Part shown: positions 1 through 7,020 of the stretch, piece by piece
Position numbering within the stretch: position 1 is the first letter of the stretch
Layout of the letters: every line of letters starts with the position of its first letter
From: Clostridiales bacterium
GTDB taxonomy: Bacteria > Bacillota > Clostridia > Saccharofermentanales > Saccharofermentanaceae
NCBI GenBank assembly: GCA_017551865.1
Contig: JAFZKB010000030.1
Span: forward strand, 1-64,000
Direction: 5' to 3'
Length of the DNA stretch: 64,000 nt
Position numbers and translations under genes: made by a program
Notes under the pieces: model-generated
Told to the model about the DNA's origin: nothing
Seen by the model: the letters and a program-made list of their open reading frames with translations, nothing else
The model's database searches: none

Positions 1-45
1 ACGAGCTAGACTTTGTTCGGTTTTTGACCTTTTTTGACATTTGCC

Positions 46-147
46 GTTTTTAAAGGTGTAAGATAGGTGTAAACAGCGAGTGCAAAAAAACTGAACACCG
101 TTTTCCCAGTTACTTCAGGGTTTCGCCTCGATATTGCCGTGGCATAT
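46..147. repeat. Diverged ~100 bp direct repeat, copy A
   Basis: This copy aligns without gaps to positions 204-305 at roughly two-thirds identity. Shared landmarks are the GGTGTAA motif at the left, TTCAGG-TTTC in the middle, and CGATA-T-CC-TGG at the right. Inside it the motif AGGTGTAA occurs twice, ten bases apart. On the minus strand the copy begins within the first codons of a low-molecular-weight phosphatase-like reading frame. I do not recognise the element; it could be a remnant of a mobile element or an old duplication. Confidence 0.5.
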
Positions 148-165
148 AAACAACACTTTAATCAT
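115..165 (-). pseudogene. N-terminal tip of a low-molecular-weight protein tyrosine phosphatase
   Basis: The minus strand starting at 165 reads MIKVLFICHGNI and then four unrelated residues and a stop. MIKVLFICHGNICRSP is the usual N-terminus of low-molecular-weight protein tyrosine phosphatases, with the catalytic Cys in the C-x5-R-S loop. Here the frame leaves the family right after the HGNI, where copy A of the local repeat begins, so the Arg of the P-loop and the rest of the enzyme are absent. No clear ribosome binding site sits close to the ATG. This appears to be a gene fragment disrupted at its fifth motif residue. Confidence 0.5.
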
Positions 166-203
166 GTGCATTTTTGAAGCTACTCCGCAATTCTAAATTT
201 ATC

Positions 204-305
204 GTTTCTAAAGGTGTAAACCAGGTGTGCGATTGGATCTCATAATCTCAGAACCGTATAATTCCAGGCATTTCAGGATTTCACCCCGATACTCCCATGG
301 TATAG
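204..305. repeat. Diverged ~100 bp direct repeat, copy B
   Basis: Partner of the copy at 46-147, in the same orientation and separated by about 56 bp. On the minus strand it begins within a short frame at 281-337 that has a strong ribosome binding site (GGAGG, seven bases before an ATG) and encodes only 18 residues. Each copy therefore sits just inside the start of a short broken frame. Confidence 0.5.
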
Positions 306-352
306 AAATTGAAAGAACCAACATTTTTTAAATTCATATAATACCTCCGTAT

Positions 353-481
353 TTACAACAAACAGCAACATTCCACGGTGCGGTCGCCCTTTTTAAAGCT
401 GCACGCACTGAATAATGCCATAGTAATGACAGACACCAGCAGAACAGATACTAATCTTCTGAAACGGTCACTTCTTCTCAT
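353..481 (-). CDS. Small lipoprotein-like peptide, 42 aa
   Basis: A 42-codon frame with a good ribosome binding site (GGGAGATGAAAG before ATG). It has a basic N-terminus (MRRSDRFRR), a hydrophobic stretch and a lipobox LFSAC, followed by only 15 residues ending in ECCCLL. It looks like a signal peptidase II substrate that is anchored but almost without a mature domain. It lies 16 bases downstream of the transglutaminase-like lipoprotein on the same strand, so the two are probably cotranscribed. A second 42-residue lipoprotein-like frame occurs at 38012-38140. It may be a genuine small lipoprotein or the stump of a truncated larger one. Confidence 0.4.
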   Translation of the reverse strand: MRRSDRFRRLVSVLLVSVITMALFSACSFKKGDRTVECCCLL

Positions 482-497
482 CTTTCATCTCCCGACA

Positions 498-1628
498 TCA
501 GTAATGGAATTCCTTATTGATGCTGTTACCGTCTGCATCCGCTACAGTATAGCGGATCACATTATTGTCATAATCCACTTCATACGAGAGCGCATCCCAC
601 AGTTCACTGTATTTTCTGCTCGTCATTTTAAAGTTGCTTTCATCGAATCTCGGGACCTCGGTGATCTCGATGCCATCCTTGAAGATCTCACCATGCTTTG
701 TTCTCTGGTCATCATCCATGAGGAAATAATCCAGATAGAGATTACCAATCGCCCAGGTCGTATCCACATGATAGTACTCTCCATCCAGACGCACCAGATT
801 CCATCGGTGACCGTCCTCCGTCTCCCCCTGGGGAAAACCATTGGCGTAATCCGCTTCCACACCTACCTGCAAAAGGAGATACGCATAGGCAGCGGCAAAC
901 TCATTACAGACGCCGATCTTTCTCATCAGCGGACGATACACTTCCCGGTATCCGTCTGTTGAATGTTCAAGATTCCAGTCATATGTATAGGTTTTCGCAA
1001 AATAAATATAGAGGGACAGAGCCTTCTCAAAATCCGTATAGTCTTCCTTAAAGACGTTCTGAAAGATCTCCTCGCATGCGTTCTTCAGGTCGTTATAACG
1101 CTGCTCGCGCCACTCCTTTGTTTCGTTGTACCGGATCTTAGCCACACCGTCCTTGAAATCCGCCTCTTCCGGGCAGCCAACCACGTCATATCCATATGGA
1201 AAGTAATCTCTCGAGATCATGTGGTATGCTGTCTCATACCCTGAGAAGCTATGACACGGGAAAGACTCCTCCTCTGCAAGCACCGCTTCGCAGAAATGGT
1301 AATAGTCCTGGAGTTCCTCCTCGGTATAGCACTGTTTCATAAGATCAGAGCAGACATAGGGTACAAACTCGCCAAAGTAAGATGCCGTTCTGGGCGTGAT
1401 TTCCGGGATCGGGTCGGGTGTCGGACTCGGAGTCGGCGTAGGAGTTTCTTCCGTTGTCTCTGAGGTCGTTTCCGTCTTCGAAGGCGCAGACGTCGTTTCC
1501 GACGTCATCTCAACCGATGTTATCTCCGATTCTCCATTCGTTTCCGTCTGTTTCTTCTTACTGCATCCCACGCTGGAGAACACGATCCCCGCGCAGAGCA
1601 AAACTGCGAATAAACGCTTCTGTCTCAT
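498..1628 (-). CDS. Lipoprotein with transglutaminase-like domain
   Basis: A 376-residue secreted lipoprotein. The signal peptide ends in the lipobox SSVGC at about residues 18-22. A low-complexity Thr/Ser/Glu/Pro linker (residues ~25-80, TPTPSPTPDP) follows. The C-terminal part carries the transglutaminase-like core with the order Cys-His-Asp: GVCNEFAAAYAYLL (Cys nucleophile), DGHRWNLV (His) and YYHVDTTW (Asp). Members of this superfamily act as cysteine proteases, peptide N-glycanases or cross-linking enzymes; the substrate here is unknown. It should be tethered to the outer face of the membrane. The start is supported by GGGGAAGCAGAAAG upstream of the ATG. Confidence 0.85.
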   Translation of the reverse strand: MRQKRLFAVLLCAGIVFSSVGCSKKKQTETNGESEITSVEMTSETTSAPSKTETTSETTEETPTPTPSPTPDPIPEITPRTASYFGEFVPYVCSDLMKQCYTEEELQDYYHFCEAVLAEEESFPCHSFSGYETAYHMISRDYFPYGYDVVGCPEEADFKDGVAKIRYNETKEWREQRYNDLKNACEEIFQNVFKEDYTDFEKALSLYIYFAKTYTYDWNLEHSTDGYREVYRPLMRKIGVCNEFAAAYAYLLLQVGVEADYANGFPQGETEDGHRWNLVRLDGEYYHVDTTWAIGNLYLDYFLMDDDQRTKHGEIFKDGIEITEVPRFDESNFKMTSRKYSELWDALSYEVDYDNNVIRYTVADADGNSINKEFHY

Positions 1629-1660
1629 CTTTCTGCTTCCCCTTATTTCGATGTTATCGC

Positions 1661-1939
1661 TTACGTATCATTTTCCAGCGCGCACCGTAGTGAATTCGGC
1701 ACCGATCTCGGTCCTCGCACAGCAAATACACCATACTGATCGTTCAGCACCTTAAACGTATACTTTTGTCTATTATACCGCTTTAGAAGCTTGATGGTCA
1801 TAAGGGATGTGATCTTAACCTGTTTCCAGTCGATGACTTCTTCTTTTTCAAAAGCACTCTCGACGTCGTAGTATTTCGGATTGGCGGGTATGATCCATGC
1901 TTTCGGCGGGCGTTCTTTCTTCTTTCTTCTTCCCGGCAT
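1661..1939 (-). pseudogene. EVE-domain protein with internal deletion
   Basis: From the ATG at 1939, which has GAGGCGACG directly upstream, the frame encodes 92 residues. Residues ~13-36 (AWIIPANPKYYDVESAF and IDWKQ) match the N-terminus of EVE/PUA-like RNA- or modified-base-binding proteins. The next stretch (MTIKLLKRYNRQ and VRGPRSVP) resembles the C-terminal part of the same family. The central ~60 residues, which normally hold the VGDxVYIYV strands, are missing. The frame is intact across the join, so the deletion is in frame, but the folded domain should be lost. An alternative upstream ATG at 1990 overlaps the stop of a preceding broken frame. Confidence 0.5.
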
Positions 1940-1986
1940 CGTCGCCTCGAAGTTGAACGATCCTCCAAGAAGGGAAGATTCTGCTA

Positions 1987-2226
1987 TCATTGTTGGTTTG
2001 TTATCTTGAAATCATCAGGCACATTCAACTGCATGTGCGCAATAACCCCGCCGAACACTTTCTCCAATCAAAGATAATAAGATCGAACCGGTAGCTGACC
2101 CCGCCCGGGATCAAGCAGGATCTGTTCCGCCGACCTCGGCAGCCCCCAAGCTCTCCTGGAAAGAAGCCGTCGATGACTCTTTCATGGATATGGATGAAAG
2201 AGACAGTTGATCTAAATTTCCACTTA
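1987..2226 (-). pseudogene. Possible frameshifted remnant, family unknown
   Basis: The 236 bp between two minus-strand genes carry no intact gene. One frame contains SYRFDLIIFD, and a shifted frame continues as EKVFGGVIAHMQLNVPDDFK before a stop at 1987 that overlaps an ATG at 1990 in the ATGA manner. The two pieces join naturally if one base is lost near 2063. The protein is not recognised, and this call rests only on protein-like composition. Confidence 0.25.
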
Positions 2227-2691
2227 TTAAGGTGTATATGTCTTATTTGCAAATTGGAAATATACGGACAAAACCACAAATACAGCAACACCGATATAAA
2301 TGGCATAAAGGCCGAACCTCTTTACCCGATCCCGAATATCCCACTTCCGGAAATTTAAACAGACCAGGCAGGCGAAAACCCCGGCCAAGATCAAAGCAAT
2401 ATCCGTCACGATGAGGATCGTCAGGATGGGGCCGTTTTCGAGAGTTCTCCTCTCCGATTCTTCCCCTCTTTTTACGTGGGTCACCTTTTCTGTATCTAAT
2501 ACGGAAACGGGTTCACCCAGACCCCAATCTTCATTGTGGGTCTCGCCAGTTACTCTATACTCAGAATAAGGATAGCCAGCATCAACCACTTTAGCGGTTT
2601 TCATGTAGTATCCGAATCCGATGTCCACACATACAATCGCCAGCAAAGTAAGAATTATGCTTACGATAATGATCTTCTTACGATTCGTCAT
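2227..2691 (-). CDS. Small membrane protein, three predicted TM segments
   Basis: A 154-residue protein with an N-terminal hydrophobic helix (residues ~6-28), an extracellular-looking segment of about 60 polar residues, and two further helices (~88-112 and ~128-148) with a short basic loop between them (RKWDIRDRVKR). No family is recognised. It starts at an ATG that overlaps the stop of the broken flavodoxin frame upstream. A plausible promoter at 3003-3008 would transcribe that broken gene and this one together. Confidence 0.6.
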   Translation of the reverse strand: MTNRKKIIIVSIILTLLAIVCVDIGFGYYMKTAKVVDAGYPYSEYRVTGETHNEDWGLGEPVSVLDTEKVTHVKRGEESERRTLENGPILTILIVTDIALILAGVFACLVCLNFRKWDIRDRVKRFGLYAIYIGVAVFVVLSVYFQFANKTYTP

Positions 2692-2948
2692 ATGCTCACC
2701 ATCCCTTTATTCGTCCCGTGTTTTCGTGATGCGGTCCGGCACCTAAAACATGTCCGAGATCTTCCCAGCCCATATATTATTGTATAGATGCCATACTGAT
2801 CAAGAGCCATTGAATAATCCGTACCTCGGATGTATGCTTCCCGGACTTCATTACCTGATTCTTCAGCTCCAGAAGTAAATGTCTTTATCAGTGAAGCTGT
2901 TGATCCGTTCTTTCGGGGTGATCCGTATATTATGAGTATCTTTTTAAA
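2688..2948 (-). pseudogene. NADPH-dependent FMN reductase / flavodoxin-family fragment
   Basis: The frame reads KKILIIYGSPRKNGSTASL and then FTSGAEESGNEVREAY, the standard N-terminus and FMN phosphate loop (GSPRxxGxT) of WrbA-like flavodoxin-fold oxidoreductases. After about 45 residues it departs from the family and continues with TDYSMALDQYGIYTII and a short tail, so most of the enzyme is missing. The start codon also appears lost: AGGAG at 2956-2960 sits seven bases before TTT where ATG AAA AAG would be expected. A TATAAT box lies upstream at 3003. The whole picture is a gene with an intact promoter and binding site but a dead start and an internal deletion. Confidence 0.65.
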
Positions 2949-3002
2949 GTGTGTGCTCCTTCCAGATTATTATCCTATCTTAGGGCTACCCTTTCGCAAA
3001 TC

Positions 3003-3008
3003 ATTATA
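3003..3008 (-). promoter_or_regulatory. -10 box TATAAT
   Basis: The minus strand reads TGATATAATG, an extended -10 element (TGnTATAAT). It lies about 50 bases upstream of the AGGAG of the broken flavodoxin gene and so probably drives 2948-2227. No good -35 was identified. Confidence 0.45.
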
Positions 3009-3078
3009 TCATCTCAGTTAAAAAGCTTGGTTATAAACTACAGCTGTCAAAAGAAGTACACAAAAATACTTTTTCCGG

Positions 3079-4161
3079 TCAAAAGCACTTCTGCTCATGC
3101 TTCTGGTTACACTTGCTGATATTTGCACATTTATAGCACACCTCGTTTGCACAGAGTCCTGTGCCGAAGAAGTCGCGGATATTCTGAAGCGTAGTATCCG
3201 CAATATTACCTAAAGCCTCATTTGTAAGGAAGGCCTGGTGGGATGTAACGATCACGTTTGGCATGGAAATGAGACGCGCCAATACATCATCATTCACGAT
3301 GTGATTAGAATAATCATGGAAGAACACATCAGATTCCTCTTCATAAACATCCAGGCAAGCTGCTCCGATCTTTCTCTGTTTGATTCCTTCCACCAGCGCC
3401 TCGGTATCGATCAGCGCACCTCGGGAAGTGTTAATGATCACGACTCCCTTTTTCATCTTCTCCATGCTTTCCGCATTGATCATATGACGGTTCTCATCCG
3501 TCAGCGGACAGTGAAGAGATATGACATCGCTTCGTTCCCAAAGCTCATCAAGCGTAACATATTCAATACCCGAGTCCTTAGCCGGGAACTTGTCATAGGC
3601 GATCACTTGCATGCCGAATCCGCGGCAGATATCGATAAAGATCCTGCCGATCTTACCGGTTCCGATCACGCCTACTGTTTTTCCGTGAAGATCAAATCCG
3701 GTCAGACCATTCAGACTGAAATTAAAATCCTTCGTACGTATATAGGCTTTATGGATCCTGCGGATCGAAGTCAAAAGAAGCGCCATCGCATGTTCTGCGA
3801 CCGCATAGGGCGAATAAGCTGGCACACGGACTACATGGATCTTTCCATATGCGTGTTCGATATCCACATTGTTGTATCCGGCACAACGAAGCGCAATTAG
3901 TTTGACACCCATTTCACAGAGCTTATCGATCACGAAAGAATTAATGTCGTCATTCACAAACACACACACCACATCGCAGCCTTCTGCAAGTTTATAAGTG
4001 TCAGGCGAAAGCCTGGCTTCGAGATAACGGATATCAAATTCTTCTTTGTCCGATCCGGTTTCTCCTTTATTCAAAGAAGCTTTTTCATTTGAAATAACAA
4101 AGGGCTGCCGGTCGTATTCTTTTGCATCGAAAAAAGCTATGCTCAATTTTCCCATACGCAT
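3079..4161 (-). CDS. ldhA: D-lactate dehydrogenase (D-2-hydroxyacid dehydrogenase) with Cys-rich C-terminal tail
   Basis: About 360 residues of the D-isomer-specific 2-hydroxyacid dehydrogenase family, reducing pyruvate to D-lactate with NADH. Visible motifs are the Rossmann dinucleotide loop GVIGTGKIGRIF, the Arg-containing ALRCAGYNNVD loop, NTSRGALIDT, and the late SHQAFLT segment with the active-site His. The normal C-terminus (NIRDFFGTG) is followed by about 20 extra residues with five cysteines (CANEVCYKCANISKC and a last KC), which is unusual for this enzyme. The ATG at 4161 has AGAGG six bases upstream; an ATG two codons later is also possible. The next gene upstream on the strand encodes a 4Fe-4S protein. 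Confidence 0.9.
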   Translation of the reverse strand: MRMGKLSIAFFDAKEYDRQPFVISNEKASLNKGETGSDKEEFDIRYLEARLSPDTYKLAEGCDVVCVFVNDDINSFVIDKLCEMGVKLIALRCAGYNNVDIEHAYGKIHVVRVPAYSPYAVAEHAMALLLTSIRRIHKAYIRTKDFNFSLNGLTGFDLHGKTVGVIGTGKIGRIFIDICRGFGMQVIAYDKFPAKDSGIEYVTLDELWERSDVISLHCPLTDENRHMINAESMEKMKKGVVIINTSRGALIDTEALVEGIKQRKIGAACLDVYEEESDVFFHDYSNHIVNDDVLARLISMPNVIVTSHQAFLTNEALGNIADTTLQNIRDFFGTGLCANEVCYKCANISKCNQKHEQKCF

Positions 4162-4188
4162 CTCTTGCCTCTCTTTTTTTCTCATTTG

Positions 4189-4197
4189 ATTATACCA
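4189..4197 (-). promoter_or_regulatory. Extended -10 promoter of the D-lactate dehydrogenase gene
   Basis: Minus strand TGGTATAATCA. The box lies 28 bases before the ATG at 4161, so the leader is about 20 bases and includes AGAGAGG. The same TGnTATAATC pattern recurs in front of many minus-strand genes in this window. Confidence 0.6.
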
Positions 4198-4218
4198 TCT
4201 TCAAAATTCGAGAAACAC

Positions 4219-4914
4219 TCATTCTACAATACTCCCGTCAGTAGAGATCGTAACGACCTGCCAGGGAATCATCTTCCCGCTTGCCAGCAACGCTTGCTTC
4301 ACGGCGTTTTCAATGCCTCCACAACAGGGCACCTCCATGCGAACAACCGTTACACTTCGGATATCATTGTTTTTCAGGATCTCCGCCAGTTTCTCGGAAT
4401 AATCAACACTGTCCAGTTTCGGACATCCGATAAGAGTGATCCGATTCCGGATAAAATCATTATGGAAGTTTCCATAAGCAAAAGCAGTGCAATCCGCTGC
4501 GACCAGAAGCTTCGCGCCATCGAAATAGGGCGCCTTTACCGGGACAAGTTTAATCTGAACAGGCCACTGCGAAAGCTGACTCTCTACAGTATGCAGATCT
4601 GCCGGAGCCGTCACATCCTTTCTCTGTATCGCTCTTGCTTGTGTACCCGGGCAACCACATGCGAGTGGTTCAGGTTTTTTCTCCTTTGATGCTTTAACAG
4701 CAGCTTCGTCATAGGCCGGAGCCTCTCGTTCCTCAAAGGAAATCGCATTTGCCGGACATGCTGGAAGACAATCTCCAAGGCCATCGCAATAGTTTTCTTT
4801 TGTGAGTTTTGCTTTACCGTTAATCATCTCAATGGCACCTTCATGACAAGCATTCGCGCAAGCTCCGCACCCATTGCATTTCTCTTCATCAATTCTGATT
4901 ATCTTCCTGATCAT
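4219..4914 (-). CDS. 4Fe-4S ferredoxin-type protein
   Basis: A 231-residue cytoplasmic iron-sulfur protein. The N-terminus holds a classic cluster motif CNGCGACANACHEGAI, and a second, altered one at CDGLGDCLPACPANAI with wider spacing before the middle Cys. After a Lys/Glu/Ala linker comes CGCPGTQ, and later conserved Cys at LIGCPKLD and VPCCGGIENA. This arrangement is known from stand-alone anaerobe proteins of unknown redox partner, often found near Crp/Fnr-type regulators and hybrid-cluster proteins. It is divergent from the Crp/Fnr gene at 5010 with a 95 bp shared intergenic region, suggesting regulation by it (inference). Confidence 0.8.
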   Translation of the reverse strand: MIRKIIRIDEEKCNGCGACANACHEGAIEMINGKAKLTKENYCDGLGDCLPACPANAISFEEREAPAYDEAAVKASKEKKPEPLACGCPGTQARAIQRKDVTAPADLHTVESQLSQWPVQIKLVPVKAPYFDGAKLLVAADCTAFAYGNFHNDFIRNRITLIGCPKLDSVDYSEKLAEILKNNDIRSVTVVRMEVPCCGGIENAVKQALLASGKMIPWQVVTISTDGSIVE

Positions 4915-4980
4915 AACTCACTCCACCTTTGTTCTTCTTGATTTTGTACCCTGATTGTAGAATAATAAGTCTAACAATTC

Positions 4981-4996
4981 CGTTGTTTTTACAACG
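4981..4996. promoter_or_regulatory. Perfect inverted repeat CGTTGT-TTTT-ACAACG
   Basis: A 6 bp perfect inverted repeat around a TTTT spacer, in the divergent intergenic region and 13 bases before the GTG of the Crp/Fnr-type gene. It could be an operator for that regulator or an RNA hairpin that occludes the adjoining GAAAGGGG ribosome binding site. The half-site differs from the E. coli FNR (TTGAT) and CRP (TGTGA) sites. Confidence 0.45.
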
Positions 4997-5009
4997 AAAG
5001 GGGTCTGGT

Positions 5010-5669
5010 GTGATAGATTATCTTCCTATATTGAAAAGGACCAAATTGTTTGCGGGTGTCGAAGACGCGGAAATCACCCTCATGCTTTCCTGTCTTGAAG
5101 CACGATCTCACTCTTACAGAAAAGGGCAATACGTATTAAGACAAGGCGAGAACCTTTCTGACATTCTGATTCTCGTCAATGGATGCCTTCACATCCAGAA
5201 AGATGACTATTGGGGAAACCGTAGTATCCTCGCTCAGATAGACGTTGGAGAGATCTTCGGAGAAGCGTATGTTGCACCCAAAAGCGGTGTACTTCTCAAC
5301 GATGTTGTTGCAACAGAGGACAGCACTGTTTTCTTTTTCGATGCCAAGCGCGTTATCACAACATGTTCGTCCGCCTGTCGCTTTCACACGCTTGTTGTCC
5401 AGAATCTCTTCTTTGCGATCTCAGAAAAGAATAAGAGTCTCGTTCAGAAGCTGGACCACATCTCCCGTCGAACGACCAGAGAGAAACTCATTTCCTACTT
5501 ATCTGCGGAAGCTCGGCGACAAAACAGCGCCTCCATCACCATTCCATACAACCGGCAACAACTGGCCGACTTTCTTTCTGTTGACAGAAGCGCCATGTCT
5601 AACGAACTCTGTAAGATGCGTGATGAGGGATTGATCGTCTTCAAGAAGAATCAATTCCAACTTTTATAA
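5010..5669 (+). CDS. Crp/Fnr-family transcriptional regulator
   Basis: About 220 residues from a GTG start preceded by GAAAGGGG. The N-terminal cyclic-nucleotide-binding-like beta barrel spans residues ~8-120 (LFAGVEDAEI, GQYVLRQGE, GEIFGEAYV). A dimerisation helix follows, then a C-terminal winged helix with REKLISYLS and the recognition region IPYNRQQLADFLSVDRSAMSNEL. No N-terminal Cys cluster of the FNR [4Fe-4S] type is visible, so the effector is unknown. It is divergent from the 4Fe-4S gene and converges on the chromate transporter gene with 7 bp between their stops. The longer upstream in-frame extension lacks a ribosome binding site. Confidence 0.85.
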   Translation: MIDYLPILKRTKLFAGVEDAEITLMLSCLEARSHSYRKGQYVLRQGENLSDILILVNGCLHIQKDDYWGNRSILAQIDVGEIFGEAYVAPKSGVLLNDVVATEDSTVFFFDAKRVITTCSSACRFHTLVVQNLFFAISEKNKSLVQKLDHISRRTTREKLISYLSAEARRQNSASITIPYNRQQLADFLSVDRSAMSNELCKMRDEGLIVFKKNQFQLL

Positions 5670-5676
5670 TGTCATC

Positions 5677-6234
5677 TCAAATCCCATACACCAGCACACC
5701 TATGCCGGCTGAAATACAAATTAACTGTATTGGTGTTAATCCTTTTTCCATCACCTTCCGGGATCCGAAGTACAAAACACCCAGTACAAGAGTAAATGCA
5801 ATCGCTATAGCATCTACTCCGGACTCTATCTTCCAAAAACAGTTTTGCATAACCATAAACACGCCTGTGGCAAAGATAATACCGACAATACTGGGTTTCA
5901 TCCCGTTCAGTACAGCTTGAAAATGCCTGTTCTTCACAAATTTCTTAAGCAACGCCGTAATGATGAGAATGAACAGAAAAGCCGGAAGCACAACTGCTGT
6001 CTTTGCAATAAAGGCACCAAGTATCCCGCCTTTCTCACTTCCGACATATGTTGCCAGATTCACCATCATCGGTCCGGGCGTGCTTTCACTTACCGCGATC
6101 ATATGCGATAAAGCCGCATCATCCATCCAGCCATGAGACAAAACCACGTCCCGAATCAGCGGAATCATCGCATATCCGCCGCCGAATGTAAAAAGACCGA
6201 TCTTGAAAAATGTCGCAAAAAGAGCACCTATCAC
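5677..6234 (-). CDS. Chromate transporter family protein, single half
   Basis: A 186-residue membrane protein from a GTG start with an excellent GAGGAG six bases upstream. That ribosome binding site lies between the previous stop and the start, which rules out the longer in-frame form overlapping the preceding gene. The family signature is clear: FFKIGLFTFGGGYAMIPLI, then SESTPGPMMVNLATYVG. Proteins of this length are half-transporters that normally come as adjacent pairs; only one half is present here. The substrate may be chromate or another oxyanion. It is the second gene of a likely operon with the DUF134-NifX protein, 19 bp apart. Confidence 0.85.
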   Translation of the reverse strand: MIGALFATFFKIGLFTFGGGYAMIPLIRDVVLSHGWMDDAALSHMIAVSESTPGPMMVNLATYVGSEKGGILGAFIAKTAVVLPAFLFILIITALLKKFVKNRHFQAVLNGMKPSIVGIIFATGVFMVMQNCFWKIESGVDAIAIAFTLVLGVLYFGSRKVMEKGLTPIQLICISAGIGVLVYGI

Positions 6235-6253
6235 GCAAAACTCCTCGATGTTT

Positions 6254-6985
6254 TCATGCGTTTTTGCAGCCGGCGTGACCACATTCGTGGTTTCCGTGAC
6301 CACATTCATGGCCCTCTTCATGATCATGGTGATCACATTTAGCCTCAGGATCGTATACCAGATTACCCATAAGAAGAGCTTTTACCGCTTCATCAGTATC
6401 ACCCTGAACTCCGCCATATAGTTTAATTTCGGCTTCGGCAAGTGCCATCTGTGCTCCCATTCCTATTCCACCGCAGATAAGAGCATCGACTTCTGCTGCC
6501 TTAAGGAAACCGGCAAGAGCACCATGTCCACTTCCGTTTGTGTCAATGATCCGGTTGCTTACGATCTGTCCGTTCTCGACATCGTAGAGCTTAAACTGTT
6601 CTGTATGTCCAAAGTGTTGGAAAACATTTCCGTTCTCGTATGTTACTGCAATTCTCATAATATTCGTTCCTTTCTGAATAGCTCCTATATTGAACATTTC
6701 TTTTAGTTGGTATGCTCCGCCACTGATCTGAAGCCTTTTACCATCTATCAAAGCATCAGCGATCTTCTTTCTCGCTGAATCGTAAATTGATGTTACGGTC
6801 GTCCTTGCTACACCCATCCGCTTGGAACATTCTTCCTGTGTCATGCCTTCTTTATCGATTAACCTTATAGTCTCGAACTCATCAAGACTCATTATGATAG
6901 TCTCATCAGAAGATACTTCATCAGGAGAAAATGACCAGTGATCCGGATACTGACTAATACAACGGCATCTTGGTTTACGTGTCAT
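6254..6985 (-). CDS. DUF134 HTH domain fused to NifX/NifB-like (FeMo-cofactor biosynthesis) domain, His/Cys tail
   Basis: A 243-residue fusion. Residues ~1-95 are DUF134, a predicted DNA-binding helix-turn-helix (PRCRCI, MSLDEFETIRLIDKEGMTQ, MGVARTTVTSIYDSARKK). Residues ~110-215 are the dinitrogenase iron-molybdenum cofactor domain (MRIAVTYENGNVFQHFGH, GSGHGALAGFL, CGGIGMGAQMAL). The last ~25 residues are rich in His and Cys (KCDHHDHEEGHECGHGN), a likely metal-binding tail. The ATG at 6985 has AAAAGAGG upstream. A second possible start exists at the domain border, where AAAGGA precedes an in-frame ATG, so a separate NifX-like form could be made. No nif genes are nearby. Confidence 0.85.
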   Translation of the reverse strand: MTRKPRCRCISQYPDHWSFSPDEVSSDETIIMSLDEFETIRLIDKEGMTQEECSKRMGVARTTVTSIYDSARKKIADALIDGKRLQISGGAYQLKEMFNIGAIQKGTNIMRIAVTYENGNVFQHFGHTEQFKLYDVENGQIVSNRIIDTNGSGHGALAGFLKAAEVDALICGGIGMGAQMALAEAEIKLYGGVQGDTDEAVKALLMGNLVYDPEAKCDHHDHEEGHECGHGNHECGHAGCKNA

Positions 6986-7020
6986 GGCAGCACCTCTTTT
7001 CTGACATATGTCAAGAATGT

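Noticed and set aside
378-962. Plus-strand frame of 194 codons opposite the transglutaminase-like lipoprotein
   Set aside because: It lies antisense to a clear signal-peptide and transglutaminase gene, has no ribosome binding site, and its product looks like a shadow translation.
2025-2306. A 93-codon minus-strand frame spanning the end of the three-TM protein gene
   Set aside because: It overlaps the real gene and has no ribosome binding site. Only its end seems to hold a remnant, which is listed separately.
6234-6336. Longer chromate transporter overlapping the DUF134-NifX gene
   Set aside because: The extra N-terminal residues are the antiphase reading of the His/Cys tail, and GAGGAG stands six bases before GTG 6234.
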